A DNA stretch of 64,000 nt from Roseibacillus persicicus (GCF_014651675.1 NZ_BMXI01000002.1:277695-341694), one strand, 5' to 3'; counted from the stretch's first letter, positions 43,836 through 51,661 are shown. A program made the numbers and translations. Notes: a model not told the origin generated them from the sequence alone.

Positions 43836-44034
43836 TAAGGAAATGAACAGCGGTGCTTTCAAAGAAGAAACGTCTGGTCTAGGCTGAAGTCTATTCCTTG
43901 GGGCCATTCGTCCAGCGTTCAGGTAAGTTCGCACATCGCCACTTTTTTCATCCTATTCAACAGTGCTATTTGAATTATGAAGTAGGTCTGGTTCTGGAAA
44001 TGGAAAATGAAAAAATGTCTGACCCCTTACAAAA
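43836..44034. other. Island right-hand flank with a partial repeat-like motif
   Basis: About 200 bases without a gene separate the two-gene cassette from the aminopeptidase fragment. Near its end (44013-44028) stands AAATGTCTGACCCCTT, a sequence reminiscent of short repeats that accompany REP-associated transposases in other bacteria. The aminopeptidase homology begins seven bases later, which suggests a recombination junction. Confidence 0.4.
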
Positions 44035-44235
44035 CTCTTTGATGAGAAAATGGGAGGTTCCTTCCACTTGGCCTTCGGGGCCGGCTATCCCGAGACTGGG
44101 AACACCAACAAGAGTGCCTTGCATTGGGACTTGATCGCCGGGTTGGGCGAGGGTTCTCGAGTCACCCTCGATGGCAAACCGTTCTGTGTGGATGGGGTCT
44201 TTGTCGAGATGCCGCCAGAGGTTCAGTGGCTCTAG
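44035..44235 (+). pseudogene. 3' fragment of a second M29 aminopeptidase gene
   Basis: Sixty-seven codons, from L-F-D-E-K-M-G-G-S-F to V-Q-W-L and a stop, match the C-terminus of the intact aminopeptidase at 20687-21862 almost residue for residue. They include A-F-G-A-G-Y-P-E-T-G and L-H-W-D-L-I. The DNA is similar but not identical, so this is a diverged paralogue rather than a recent copy. All upstream parts, including most metal ligands, are absent. The break coincides with the end of the AT-richer cassette, so insertion or deletion removed the 5' part. Confidence 0.85.
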
Positions 44236-44307
44236 CTGATGACCCGCGCGGCGGGAAAGTTTGACCAGAGTTGCAACTCTCCCAAGTGGCGGGGTTGAAC
44301 TTGTCAG

Positions 44308-44899
44308 ATGAAAACGCCGCTCCTCTCTCTTCTCCTGTTGCTTTCCCTTCCGCTCGCTGCGCAATCGCGGCGGGGCACTGACATCGCGCCCAAGGTGGGG
44401 GACGCGATTCCCAAGGTGGAGGTGGTGAAGTTGGAGGGCGAGGGAAAGGTGGATCTTTCCAAGCCGGAGAAAGTCACCGTTCTCATCTTTGGCTCCCACA
44501 CCTGAGGACCTTTCATGAGGCTGGCCGGGCGCCTGCAGAAGCTTTACGAAACCTACGGGGAAGATGCCGATTTCTGGTGGATCTATATCCAGGAAGCTCA
44601 CCCCACGGATGGTCGCCGTCCCAGTAAGACGGTCCAAATCGAGTCGCACAAAACCTTCGACGATCGGCAGACGGCTGCTGAAGGATGTTCCAATATCGGT
44701 GCTGAAGGTCCCCGTCTTGCTGGACGATATGAATGATTCCGCCGCCACCGCCTATTCCGCGAGCCCGGAGCGATTCTTCATCTTGGGAGCCGATGGAAAA
44801 GTGGCGTATGCCGGTGAACGCGGCCCATTCGGAGTGGATATCGATGCTCTCGAGGCACGATTGAAGGAATTGTTGGTTGAGACGTGGAGTTCGCAATAG
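44308..44899 (+). pseudogene. Deiodinase/thioredoxin-fold protein gene with in-frame UGA at the Sec/Cys site and a frameshift
   Basis: A signal peptide (L-L-S-L-L-L-L-L-S-L-P-L-A-A-Q-S) is followed by V-L-I-F-G-S-H-T, a TGA codon (44503-44505), then G-P-F-M-R-L-A-G and I-Y-I-Q-E-A-H-P-T-D-G in the same frame. This matches iodothyronine-deiodinase-like proteins, where F-G-S-x-T-U-P-P-F carries selenocysteine and bacterial members often have Cys. Near 44688-44697 the frame shifts by one base; the family continues in another frame with V-P-V-L-L-D-D-M, F-F-I-L-G-A-D-G-K-V-A-Y and R-G-P-F-G. Two readings are open: a selenoprotein with a second lesion, or a Cys gene decayed by a nonsense change and a frameshift. 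A GC-rich hairpin (AGGC ... GCCT, 44518-44534) follows the TGA. Confidence 0.72.
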
Positions 44900-44937
44900 C
44901 TGGCAAGCGTGGAGGGTGAAACGGGGTTGTTGCTGAG

Positions 44938-45033
44938 GACGCAACACCTTTGGTGTTGGGGGATTTGAGGGAATGGTGACCCAGGGTAGGCTCCGCCAGC
45001 CCTAGGCTGAGAGACGCAACACCGTTGGTGTTG
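44938..45033. repeat. Intergenic palindromic repeat pair
   Basis: GACGCAACACC-T-TTGGTGTTG (44938-44958) recurs as GACGCAACACC-G-TTGGTGTTG (45013-45033). Each can fold (CAACACC / GGTGTTG). Between them is CCAGGGTAGGCTCCGCCAGCC followed by CTAGG, which is itself partly self-complementary. The arrangement is that of a short interspersed repeat. The stretch lies between the deiodinase-like gene and the convergent regulator gene. Confidence 0.7.
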
Positions 45034-45091
45034 ACGAGGGCAAGGTGGGTGGTTTTGAAATGGAATCGTTGGCTGGCTGAAGTATGAGGTT

Positions 45092-45436
45092 TCAGGTGAC
45101 GGGTTTGTCTTTGGCGCGCGGACGGCGGCGGGTGGAGAAGAGGGAGGTGCGGCGTTCGAGGGGAATAGACTCGTAGCAGACGGCGACGAGCTCTCTGAGG
45201 CGGGGTGCGACTCGTGATTTGGGGTTCCAGCTGTAGACGAGAGTTCGGCCTTGTTTCTTGGAGACGAGGACACCGGCTAGGCGAAATTTTTCCAACTGTC
45301 GTTGAATCGGTTCGAGGCTAAGATCGAGGTCGTTGGAGACTGCTCGTCCGTAGGTTTCGCCGTGGTGGAAGAGGTGGAGTAGAACTGCTTCGGCTGAGCG
45401 GCTACCAAGAATATCCCCCAAGGCTGATAAATTCAT
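45092..45436 (-). CDS. Winged-helix transcriptional regulator, putative antitoxin-like partner
   Basis: A 114-residue protein. Residues 5-70 form a winged helix: L-G-D-I-L-G-S-R-S-A-E-A-V-L-L-H-L-F near 5, a recognition-helix-like S-L-E-P-I-Q-R-Q-L-E-K-F near 40, and a wing with G-V-L-V-S-K-K-Q-G-R-T-L-V-Y near 55-68. The tail is basic (R-R-R-P-R-A-K-D-K). The gene is divergent from a nucleotidyltransferase gene, with only 41 bases between start codons, and a perfect palindrome fills that gap. It probably represses both genes. Similar regulator/nucleotidyltransferase pairs are known or suspected toxin-antitoxin modules. Confidence 0.75.
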   Translation of the reverse strand: MNLSALGDILGSRSAEAVLLHLFHHGETYGRAVSNDLDLSLEPIQRQLEKFRLAGVLVSKKQGRTLVYSWNPKSRVAPRLRELVAVCYESIPLERRTSLFSTRRRPRAKDKPVT

Positions 45437-45474
45437 GACTTGAAAATAGGGTCAAATGACTTTAATTTCAAGTC
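45437..45474. promoter_or_regulatory. Palindromic operator between divergent starts
   Basis: GACTTGAAA (45437-45445) and TTTCAAGTC (45466-45474) are perfect inverted copies separated by 20 bases. They lie between the two start codons (45436 on the minus strand, 45478 on the plus strand). The spacing between arm centres is about 29 bases, close to three helical turns. Binding here would block both genes, so this is a probable autoregulatory site for the winged-helix protein. Confidence 0.65.
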
Positions 45475-45477
45475 GAA

Positions 45478-46041
45478 ATGAATGAATCTATATCAGAGCC
45501 CAATTGGGCAGTCGCTATGGAGGAGGACGTCTGGAGGTTTCTTGCGTGGCATCTGCAGAAGGCTGGAATCGAAACGGTGTTGGTGGGCGGCGCGGTAGTC
45601 GCGATCTATACTGAGGGGCTCTATCAGTCGGGAGACCTAGACATGGTTCCTGATGAATTTGAGCGGAAACGAATTGAAGAGGTTTTGACGGCGATTGGCT
45701 TTGAGGCTCGGGCGGGTAGGTATTTCGGCCATCCCCAATGTGAGCATCTTCTGGTCGAGTTTCCGAAGGGGCCAGTCGAGCTAGGGGAAGAGTTTCCGGT
45801 GACGCCTGCAGAGGAGTTGGTGTCGGGTGAAATTCTGAAAATTTTATCACCAACCGACTGTGTGAAAGATCGGCTGGCAGGTTATATCCACTGGCAGACC
45901 CGTGACACGTTTGACCAGGCGGTGTTGGTTTGTAAGAAACAAGCAGAGAGAATCGACTGGAGTGTCTTGAAAAACTGGTGCAAACGCGAAGGCGCACTTG
46001 GGGCTTACGAAGAACTAGAGAAAGCGGTGCAAAGAGAGTAA
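45478..46041 (+). CDS. Nucleotidyltransferase-fold protein, putative toxin or kin
   Basis: A 187-residue protein with a nucleotidyltransferase signature: V-L-V-G-G-A-V-V-A-I near residue 38, then S-G-D-L-D-M-V near 55. These are the G-G ... D-x-D elements of pol-beta-like nucleotidyltransferases, as in AbiEii-type proteins. Residues 110-135 (S-P-T-D-C-V-K-D-R-L-A-G) recall the substrate-facing helix with K-D-R. The C-terminus is a helical domain. It is divergently paired with a winged-helix regulator and may be a toxin that modifies nucleotides or RNA, or an antibiotic-modification-type enzyme. Activity cannot be proven from sequence. Confidence 0.72.
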   Translation: MNESISEPNWAVAMEEDVWRFLAWHLQKAGIETVLVGGAVVAIYTEGLYQSGDLDMVPDEFERKRIEEVLTAIGFEARAGRYFGHPQCEHLLVEFPKGPVELGEEFPVTPAEELVSGEILKILSPTDCVKDRLAGYIHWQTRDTFDQAVLVCKKQAERIDWSVLKNWCKREGALGAYEELEKAVQRE

Positions 46042-46071
46042 TAGGGCTTTAGTCCCGTCCTGACATCATTG

Positions 46072-49000
46072 ATGAAAATCACCTATCCAGAACTCCCGGT
46101 TTCTTCTCGCAAGGAAGAGATTCTGGAGGCGATGCGCTCGGCGCAGGTGGTGGTGGTGGTGGGGGAGACGGGCTCGGGGAAGACGACGCAGTTGCCGAAG
46201 ATGGCGCTGGAGTTGGCTTTGGCCGAGGGCAAGCGGGGGATGGTGGGTTGCACGCAGCCGCGTCGATTGGCGGCGACCAGTGTGGCCAAGCGGGTGGCAG
46301 AGGAGCTGAAGGTTCAGCCCGGCAACGAGGTGGGCTACGAGGTGCGTTTCGACAAGCGGACCACGAAGGATACCCAGCTGAAGTTCATGACCGATGGAAT
46401 CCTGCTCGCGGAGCTGCAGGGGGACCGGGACTTGCGCAAGTATCACACCATCATCATCGATGAGGCCCACGAGCGGTCGCTGAATATTGACTTTTTGCTG
46501 GGGATTCTGAAGCAGCTGTTAGAGCGGCGGAAGGATCTGCGGGTTGTGATTTCCTCGGCGACGCTGGACGCGGGAAGTTTTTCGAAGTTCTTTGCCTCGG
46601 GTGGTGGACGTTCCGTCCCCCTTGATTCTGGAATGGAACGCGTGGACGAGACGTCCACGCCACAGGCTCCCATGGTGCTGGTGGAGGGGCGGACCTTTCC
46701 CGTGGAGGATTTCTTTTTGCCTCCTTCGAGTGGTGAGTATCTGGCGGACCAGGTGGTGCGTGGGGTGGAGTGGGTGGATGCCTACGACAGGACCGGTGAT
46801 GTGCTGGTCTTTTTGCCCGGGGAACGGGAGATTCGTGAGGCGGCCAATGCGGTGGAGGATAGAGGGTTTCGCGATACCGAGGTGCTGCCGGTTTTTGCCC
46901 GGTTGTCGATGGGGGACCAGCAGCGGGTTTTTTCACCCAGTCGCAAGCGACGCATCGTGCTTGCGACAAATGTGGCGGAGACTTCGCTGACCATTCCGGG
47001 CATTGTCTATGTAATCGATAGTGGGCTAGCGCGCGTGAGCCGGTGGTCGCCGCAGCGGGGGATTCAGCGTTTGCAGATCGAGCAGATTTCGCAGGCCAGT
47101 GCCCGACAGCGACGGGGGCGATGTGGGCGGGTGCGCGATGGGGTGTGCGTGAAGCTTTATGATGAGATGGATCTGGAGGAAGCTTCAGAGTTCACCGACC
47201 CGGAGATTCGGCGCAGTTCCTTGGGCGGGGTCATTCTCAAGATGAAGGCTCTGGGCTTAGGCGAGATCGAGGACTTTCCCTTTGTCGACCCGCCGAACAG
47301 CAAGGCAATCAAGGAGGGGATGAAGACCCTCGAGGAAGTCGATGCCTTGCAAGCCGATGGACGTAATGGGCTTTCCGAGGTGGGTTGGCGGCTGGCGAAG
47401 TTGCCGCTCGACCCGCGCTTGGGCCGCATGTTGGTGGAGGCCGAAAAGCGTGGGGTGCTGGCGGAGATGCTGGTGATCGTGGGCGGACTGTCGGTGATGG
47501 ATGTGCGCGAGCGACCCGAGGGCAAGGAGGATGCCGCCAATCAGGCGCAGGCAAAGTTCCGCGACGGTCGTTCGGACTTTGTCGCGTTGTTGAAGATTTG
47601 GAATGCGGTCTCGAAGCTGCGGGATGGCAAAGGGCGTTTTCAGCGGAATCAGTTGCGCAAGTTTTGTCAGAAGAACTACTGCAACTTCCGGAGGTTGGTG
47701 GAGTGGGACCAGGTGGTGGGGGAGATCGAGCGCAGCTTTTGTGGAAAAGGGCAAAGGCCCGATCCGCGTAAGCTGACCTTCGAAGTGGAGGTTGGTGAGG
47801 GGAAGGGTTCGCGCAATCGGGCGGCCAAGTATTATAAGGAAATTCACTGTGCCTTGCTGGCGGGAATGCCGCGTTCGGTGGGCCTGTGGGACAAGGAGAA
47901 GAAGCTCTACAAGGGCGTGGGAGGAATGGGCTTTGCCATTTTTCCCGGCTCGGGATTGTTCAAGGAGAAGAAGCGGCCGGAGTGGGTGATCGCCTTCGAG
48001 CTGGTGGAGACCTCGCGTCTGTGGGCGCGCAAGGTGGCGTGGATGCAGTCCGAGTGGGTGGAGGAAGTGGCGCCGCATTTGTGCAAAAAGCGTTATCACT
48101 CGCCGGCTTGGGACGAGAGTCAAGGGGCGGTCTATGGCAAGGAGACTGTTCTGTTAGGCGGGCTTACCGTAGTGCCCGGGCGGGCGGTGTTCTTTGGCCG
48201 GGTTTCGCCCAAGGCGGCGCACGAGGTCTTTATCCGGGAGGCGATTCTGGAGGGGCGTTTGGTGAAGGGCGGAGGAGCGGTTCCGCCGTGTCTGGAGCGC
48301 TTGGCGAAAGTGCGTCGACAAGTGGCGTCGGCGGAGCGGAAGTTGCGGCGCGTGGGCGGGATGTGGCTGGAGGAGTATGCCTACGATTTTTACTTCGCGC
48401 GTATTCCGGTGGAGGCGACTACGGCGAAGGCCTTTCATGCCTGGCGTCGGCAGGACCAGAATGAGGAAAAGCTCATGATTGGGATTCGCGATGTCGTCTG
48501 GGAGGAAGGCATCGAAAGCCGTCTCATGCTTTTTCCCGATGTCGTTGAGCATGGGGGACGCGAGTGGTTGGTGGAGTATGTCTGCGATGTGGAGGCCGAT
48601 GATGATGGCTTGGTCTTCGAGCTGGAATTGGCGGAGCTGCCGCATCTGCCCGACTACCTACCGGGCTGGGTGGTACCGGGTCTGTTAGAAGAGCGGGTGG
48701 AGTTACTGATCCGCAGCCTGCCCAAGGACTGGCGCACGCGGTTCCAGCCCGTGAAGGGAACAGCGGAGGATTTTCTAAAAGAGTGGACGGGGTGGGAGCC
48801 TCAGGTTGACCTGTTAGAAGCGCTTGGCGAGTTTTTGTCGGGAATCGCGGGAGTTGTGATCGAGCCCACCATGTTCGACGAGTCGCGCTTGCCCAAGTGC
48901 CTGCGCCCAACGGTGACGGTGCGTGATGAGAAGGGGAAGGTGCTCGCGTTCTCGGAAGATGTGCGGGAGGTGAAGGAGAAGCTCGCGGGGCTGCTGAGGT

Positions 49001-49857
49001 CGCGACGCGAGGCGGCGGCGAACGAGGAGTGGGAGATGACGGGCGGAACGTTCTGGTCTTTCGGTGATTTGCCGCAGGAGGTGGATGGGGTCTATCCGGC
49101 TTTGGTTGACGAAGGGAGTTCGGTGGGGACACGGGCGTTTCTTGATCAAGAAGAGGCGGAAGAAAGTCACCGTGCGGGGGTGGTGAGACTGTTTTGGTTG
49201 GACCACGGGTCCATGCTGCGTGGGCATCTGAAGCGCGGGTTCCTGCGGCCTTTGGCGAAGCTGGTGTTTGGGCCGAATCAAAAGGAAGCCCTGGATGAGC
49301 AGGTGATGCGGGTGGCGGTGGAGGGGGCCTTTCTCAAGAAATTCGACGAGTTGCCTCGCACGGCGGAGGAGTTTGCAGCGGCCTCGGAGGTGGCGCGGGG
49401 CTGGGTTCTGGACGTGGCCAAGTCCATCGCGTCCCAACTGGAAGCGGCGGCGGAGAGCTACGAGAAATCGAGTCGGTGGATTCGGAGCAAGGCTGATGAG
49501 AAGCTCTACATCGAGACCGTGGCGGACCTGACCGAGGAGCTGGAGTGGCTTTCGCGAGATGGCTTTTTGTGGAAAGCGGGAGCTCATCGCGCGCTGCGTT
49601 ATGCGCGACACTTTGATGCCATCGAGGAACGACTCAAGCGCATGGACAGCCTACCGCTAGTCAAGGATGAAGAAAAGCGACGCCAGTTGGATGTGCTGTG
49701 GCTGGACTGGCTGAAGCAGTGGCGTGCCCGGCCGGAGGCGGCGAGGCTTTGGCGGGTGGGCTGGCTGTTAGAGGAGTGGCGGATTCAACTCTTTGCCCCT
49801 GGCGTGCCGCGCGAAGGCAAGGTGAGTGAGAAGATTATAGCGAAGGCCCTGAAGTGA
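46072..49857 (+). CDS. hrpA: ATP-dependent DEAH-box RNA helicase
   Basis: A 1,261-residue DEAH-box helicase of the HrpA class. Motif I is G-E-T-G-S-G-K-T-T near residue 32, C-T-Q-P-R-R motif Ia near 60, D-E-A-H motif II near 131, and S-S-A-T-L-D-A motif III near 163. A-T-N-V-A-E-T-S motif V and Q-R-R-G-R-C-G-R motif VI follow. Beyond the helicase core are the winged-helix/ratchet domains and the long C-terminal region (about 600-1261) with A-Y-D-F-Y typical of HrpA. Between motif III and the next conserved block an in-frame insert of roughly 25 residues coincides with a palindromic DNA repeat. HrpA acts on stalled ribosomes and mRNA turnover. The ATG at 46072 is preferred to the preceding TTG. 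Confidence 0.9.
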   Translation: MKITYPELPVSSRKEEILEAMRSAQVVVVVGETGSGKTTQLPKMALELALAEGKRGMVGCTQPRRLAATSVAKRVAEELKVQPGNEVGYEVRFDKRTTKDTQLKFMTDGILLAELQGDRDLRKYHTIIIDEAHERSLNIDFLLGILKQLLERRKDLRVVISSATLDAGSFSKFFASGGGRSVPLDSGMERVDETSTPQAPMVLVEGRTFPVEDFFLPPSSGEYLADQVVRGVEWVDAYDRTGDVLVFLPGEREIREAANAVEDRGFRDTEVLPVFARLSMGDQQRVFSPSRKRRIVLATNVAETSLTIPGIVYVIDSGLARVSRWSPQRGIQRLQIEQISQASARQRRGRCGRVRDGVCVKLYDEMDLEEASEFTDPEIRRSSLGGVILKMKALGLGEIEDFPFVDPPNSKAIKEGMKTLEEVDALQADGRNGLSEVGWRLAKLPLDPRLGRMLVEAEKRGVLAEMLVIVGGLSVMDVRERPEGKEDAANQAQAKFRDGRSDFVALLKIWNAVSKLRDGKGRFQRNQLRKFCQKNYCNFRRLVEWDQVVGEIERSFCGKGQRPDPRKLTFEVEVGEGKGSRNRAAKYYKEIHCALLAGMPRSVGLWDKEKKLYKGVGGMGFAIFPGSGLFKEKKRPEWVIAFELVETSRLWARKVAWMQSEWVEEVAPHLCKKRYHSPAWDESQGAVYGKETVLLGGLTVVPGRAVFFGRVSPKAAHEVFIREAILEGRLVKGGGAVPPCLERLAKVRRQVASAERKLRRVGGMWLEEYAYDFYFARIPVEATTAKAFHAWRRQDQNEEKLMIGIRDVVWEEGIESRLMLFPDVVEHGGREWLVEYVCDVEADDDGLVFELELAELPHLPDYLPGWVVPGLLEERVELLIRSLPKDWRTRFQPVKGTAEDFLKEWTGWEPQVDLLEALGEFLSGIAGVVIEPTMFDESRLPKCLRPTVTVRDEKGKVLAFSEDVREVKEKLAGLLRSRREAAANEEWEMTGGTFWSFGDLPQEVDGVYPALVDEGSSVGTRAFLDQEEAEESHRAGVVRLFWLDHGSMLRGHLKRGFLRPLAKLVFGPNQKEALDEQVMRVAVEGAFLKKFDELPRTAEEFAAASEVARGWVLDVAKSIASQLEAAAESYEKSSRWIRSKADEKLYIETVADLTEELEWLSRDGFLWKAGAHRALRYARHFDAIEERLKRMDSLPLVKDEEKRRQLDVLWLDWLKQWRARPEAARLWRVGWLLEEWRIQLFAPGVPREGKVSEKIIAKALK
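46640..46660. repeat. Palindromic element inside the helicase gene
   Basis: GCGTGGACG and CGTCCACGC form a perfect nine-base stem with a three-base loop. Flanking bases GTTCC ... GGAAC add further pairing. The hairpin falls in the coding region that adds D-S-G-M-E-R-V-D-E-T-S-T-P to the helicase, a segment absent from usual family members. It therefore looks like a small interspersed repeat that entered in frame. Confidence 0.6.
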
Positions 49858-49858
49858 T

Positions 49859-50443
49859 TCACCAGCCCACTTTGGAGAAGCGTTCGGGAGACTCCAGATC
49901 GTTGAATTCGGTCTGAAGACGGTAGTAGCCCACGCGGCCATCGGGGGAAGTCAGCGGGAAGGCTTCGGTGGCCCACATCTCGCCGTTGTTGCCGCCGGAG
50001 GTCTCGATGAAGAACTTCACCTCCTGGCCCATGATGCGGGTGGATTGCCACTCTTGCGGGGTCGAGGGACCCATGCCGCCCATCGGTGGCGGGGTTTCGC
50101 CGAAAGTGAGGAGGGGTTCAGGTGAGCCGGTGATGGTGAAGTTGTCAAAGGAGCTCTCGGGGTCGTTGTAGTAGAGTCGGTAAAGTCCCTCGGGAGAGGT
50201 GAGGATCTCCGGCTTGCCCCATTTCTTTTCCAGAAAGGATGATTTGAGAATGGGGACCTTGATGGCGGTGAGGGATTTGGCCTCTTGGAGTGATTCGCGG
50301 AGCTCGGCCTGATGGGCTTGCCACTTTTTCTCGGTGGTTTCGGCTGGGGCCGCTTCAGGTTGGGTGCTGTTGGTTGAGCAGGCCCAAGTGATGCAGCAAA
50401 GAATGCCAGCCAAGCCCACAAGGGAGAAGAGAGGGGATTTCAT
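49859..50443 (-). CDS. Paralogous lipoprotein ending in R-F-S-K-V-G-W (copy 3)
   Basis: A 194-residue protein. The leader I-L-C-C-I-T-W-A-C-S gives a lipobox. The body includes L-Y-R-L-Y-Y-N-D-P-E near 85, F-T-I-T-G-S-P-E-P near 102, S-T-R-I-M-G-Q-E-V near 135 and V-G-Y-Y-R-L-Q-T-E near 170. The C-terminus is R-F-S-K-V-G-W. The order of motifs and the terminal heptapeptide are shared with the next two genes, so these three form a tandem family. It is the third copy in transcription order, 12 bases after copy 2. Function is unknown; a surface or periplasmic role is inferred. Confidence 0.78.
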   Translation of the reverse strand: MKSPLFSLVGLAGILCCITWACSTNSTQPEAAPAETTEKKWQAHQAELRESLQEAKSLTAIKVPILKSSFLEKKWGKPEILTSPEGLYRLYYNDPESSFDNFTITGSPEPLLTFGETPPPMGGMGPSTPQEWQSTRIMGQEVKFFIETSGGNNGEMWATEAFPLTSPDGRVGYYRLQTEFNDLESPERFSKVGW

Positions 50444-50455
50444 CGTTTTTTGATT

Positions 50456-50998
50456 CTACCAGCCAACCTTCGAGAAGCGGGCGGGGGCGGCTCCGGTCAC
50501 GCTTTCGATAACAAGCCGGTAGTAGCCAGTTTTTCCTTCCGGAGAAGTGAGAGGAAATCCTTCCGTGGAGTAGTAGCTGCCGTCCGCACCATCAGCGACA
50601 TCCTCCTGATACCAACGAACGGTTTGGCCCATGACTCGGGTTGATTTCCAGCTCTGGGGAGTCTTGATGCCGGGGTCGTCTTCGTAGAGACCATCCCGCG
50701 AAGGAGTGGTCAGGACGGGCGGCTTCGCCCTTTTGGGAAAGGGCTTGGTGGAGCCGTAGATGACGAGTTGCTCAAAGGGGTCGCTCTGATGTCGGTAGCG
50801 GATTTCGTAGGATTGGCCGTCGTTCGAGACCGTCTGCCATTGCTGCTCCCAGCCCTTGCCCAGTCCCCGGGCAGTGAGAACCGGAGCGTCGACATCGAGG
50901 GTGGTCGCGGGAAGGTTGGCGTTTTCGGGAGTGTCGGTCGAGCTGCAGGCAGCCAAACCGACAAGCGCTGTCGCGAGGAATGGGAGAAGGGTTTTCAT
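50456..50998 (-). CDS. Paralogous lipoprotein ending in R-F-S-K-V-G-W (copy 2)
   Basis: A 180-residue lipoprotein; leader A-L-V-G-L-A-A-C-S. Body motifs parallel copies 1 and 3: Y-E-I-R-Y-R-H-Q near 65, L-V-I-Y-G-S-T-K-P near 80, S-T-R-V-M-G-Q-T-V near 120, G-Y-Y-R-L-V-I-E near 160, and the end A-P-A-R-F-S-K-V-G-W. The neighbour gaps are 12 bases on each side, so the three copies are very likely one transcript. The shared I-Y-G-S-x-K-P and W-K/Q-S-T-x-x-x-G-Q blocks suggest a common fold, with no enzyme motif seen. Confidence 0.8.
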   Translation of the reverse strand: MKTLLPFLATALVGLAACSSTDTPENANLPATTLDVDAPVLTARGLGKGWEQQWQTVSNDGQSYEIRYRHQSDPFEQLVIYGSTKPFPKRAKPPVLTTPSRDGLYEDDPGIKTPQSWKSTRVMGQTVRWYQEDVADGADGSYYSTEGFPLTSPEGKTGYYRLVIESVTGAAPARFSKVGW

Positions 50999-51010
50999 GG
51001 CGGAAGAATT

Positions 51011-51634
51011 CTACCAACCCACCTTGGAAAAGCGAGCCGGGGCTTGTCCGGTGATGGTCTCGATAACAAGCCGGTAATAGCCAACCCGGTCATCGGGGCC
51101 AGTCAGACGAATTCCCACGGTGGAGAAGTATTCGCCATCCGCCCCGCCGCCGGTGCTCTCAATATACCAGGGCACGGTTTGGCCCAGAACGGTGGTGCTC
51201 TGCCAGCGCTGTGTTTTTTCCACCGTGCCCAGTCCGCCATTGACCATCTCTTCAGAAAGAATCTTGGGCGGAGCGATGGGACGGGGGAACGGCTTGGGCG
51301 AACCGTAGATGAGGAGGCGTTCGAAGGGACGGTTGGGGTCTTCGTAGGTCAGGCGGTAGAATCCTTGGGGAGAAGTTTCCACCGAAGGCTTTCCCCACGA
51401 GGACTCCAGGGAAGGAGCGCGCAAGACCGGGATGGAAAGAGCGGCGAGGGAGCCTCCCTCGTTGAGACTGCTCATCACAATCTCATTAGCCTTTTCCCAT
51501 GAGGGGTCGATGACCGAGACCGAGCTCTGCGGCAGGTTGGACAGGGTGGTGCGCGGAGTGGTGGGGCCGCAGGCGGTGGCAAGGACACCGAGGCAAAGCG
51601 CTCCAGCGAAGAACAGGGTGGTTGTTGTTTTCAT
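51011..51634 (-). CDS. Paralogous lipoprotein ending in R-F-S-K-V-G-W (copy 1)
   Basis: A 207-residue lipoprotein; leader L-G-V-L-A-T-A-C-G. It contains L-S-I-P-V-L-R-A-P near 67, G-F-Y-R-L-T-Y-E-D-P near 90, L-L-I-Y-G-S-P-K-P near 107, S-T-T-V-L-G-Q-T-V near 145, G-Y-Y-R-L-V-I-E near 185 and the end A-P-A-R-F-S-K-V-G-W. It is first in the tandem series. It starts 27 bases after the giant repeat protein gene, so all four may be one operon. The lipoproteins could help secretion or anchoring of that giant protein, which is an inference from order only. Confidence 0.8.
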   Translation of the reverse strand: MKTTTTLFFAGALCLGVLATACGPTTPRTTLSNLPQSSVSVIDPSWEKANEIVMSSLNEGGSLAALSIPVLRAPSLESSWGKPSVETSPQGFYRLTYEDPNRPFERLLIYGSPKPFPRPIAPPKILSEEMVNGGLGTVEKTQRWQSTTVLGQTVPWYIESTGGGADGEYFSTVGIRLTGPDDRVGYYRLVIETITGQAPARFSKVGW

Positions 51635-51661
51635 ACCTTTGTTAGATTGAGGACTATCGAA

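Noticed and set aside
44515-44736. A separate small gene beginning at the ATG after the deiodinase UGA
   Set aside because: The sequence continues the deiodinase family in the same frame on both sides of the UGA, so it is the same gene.
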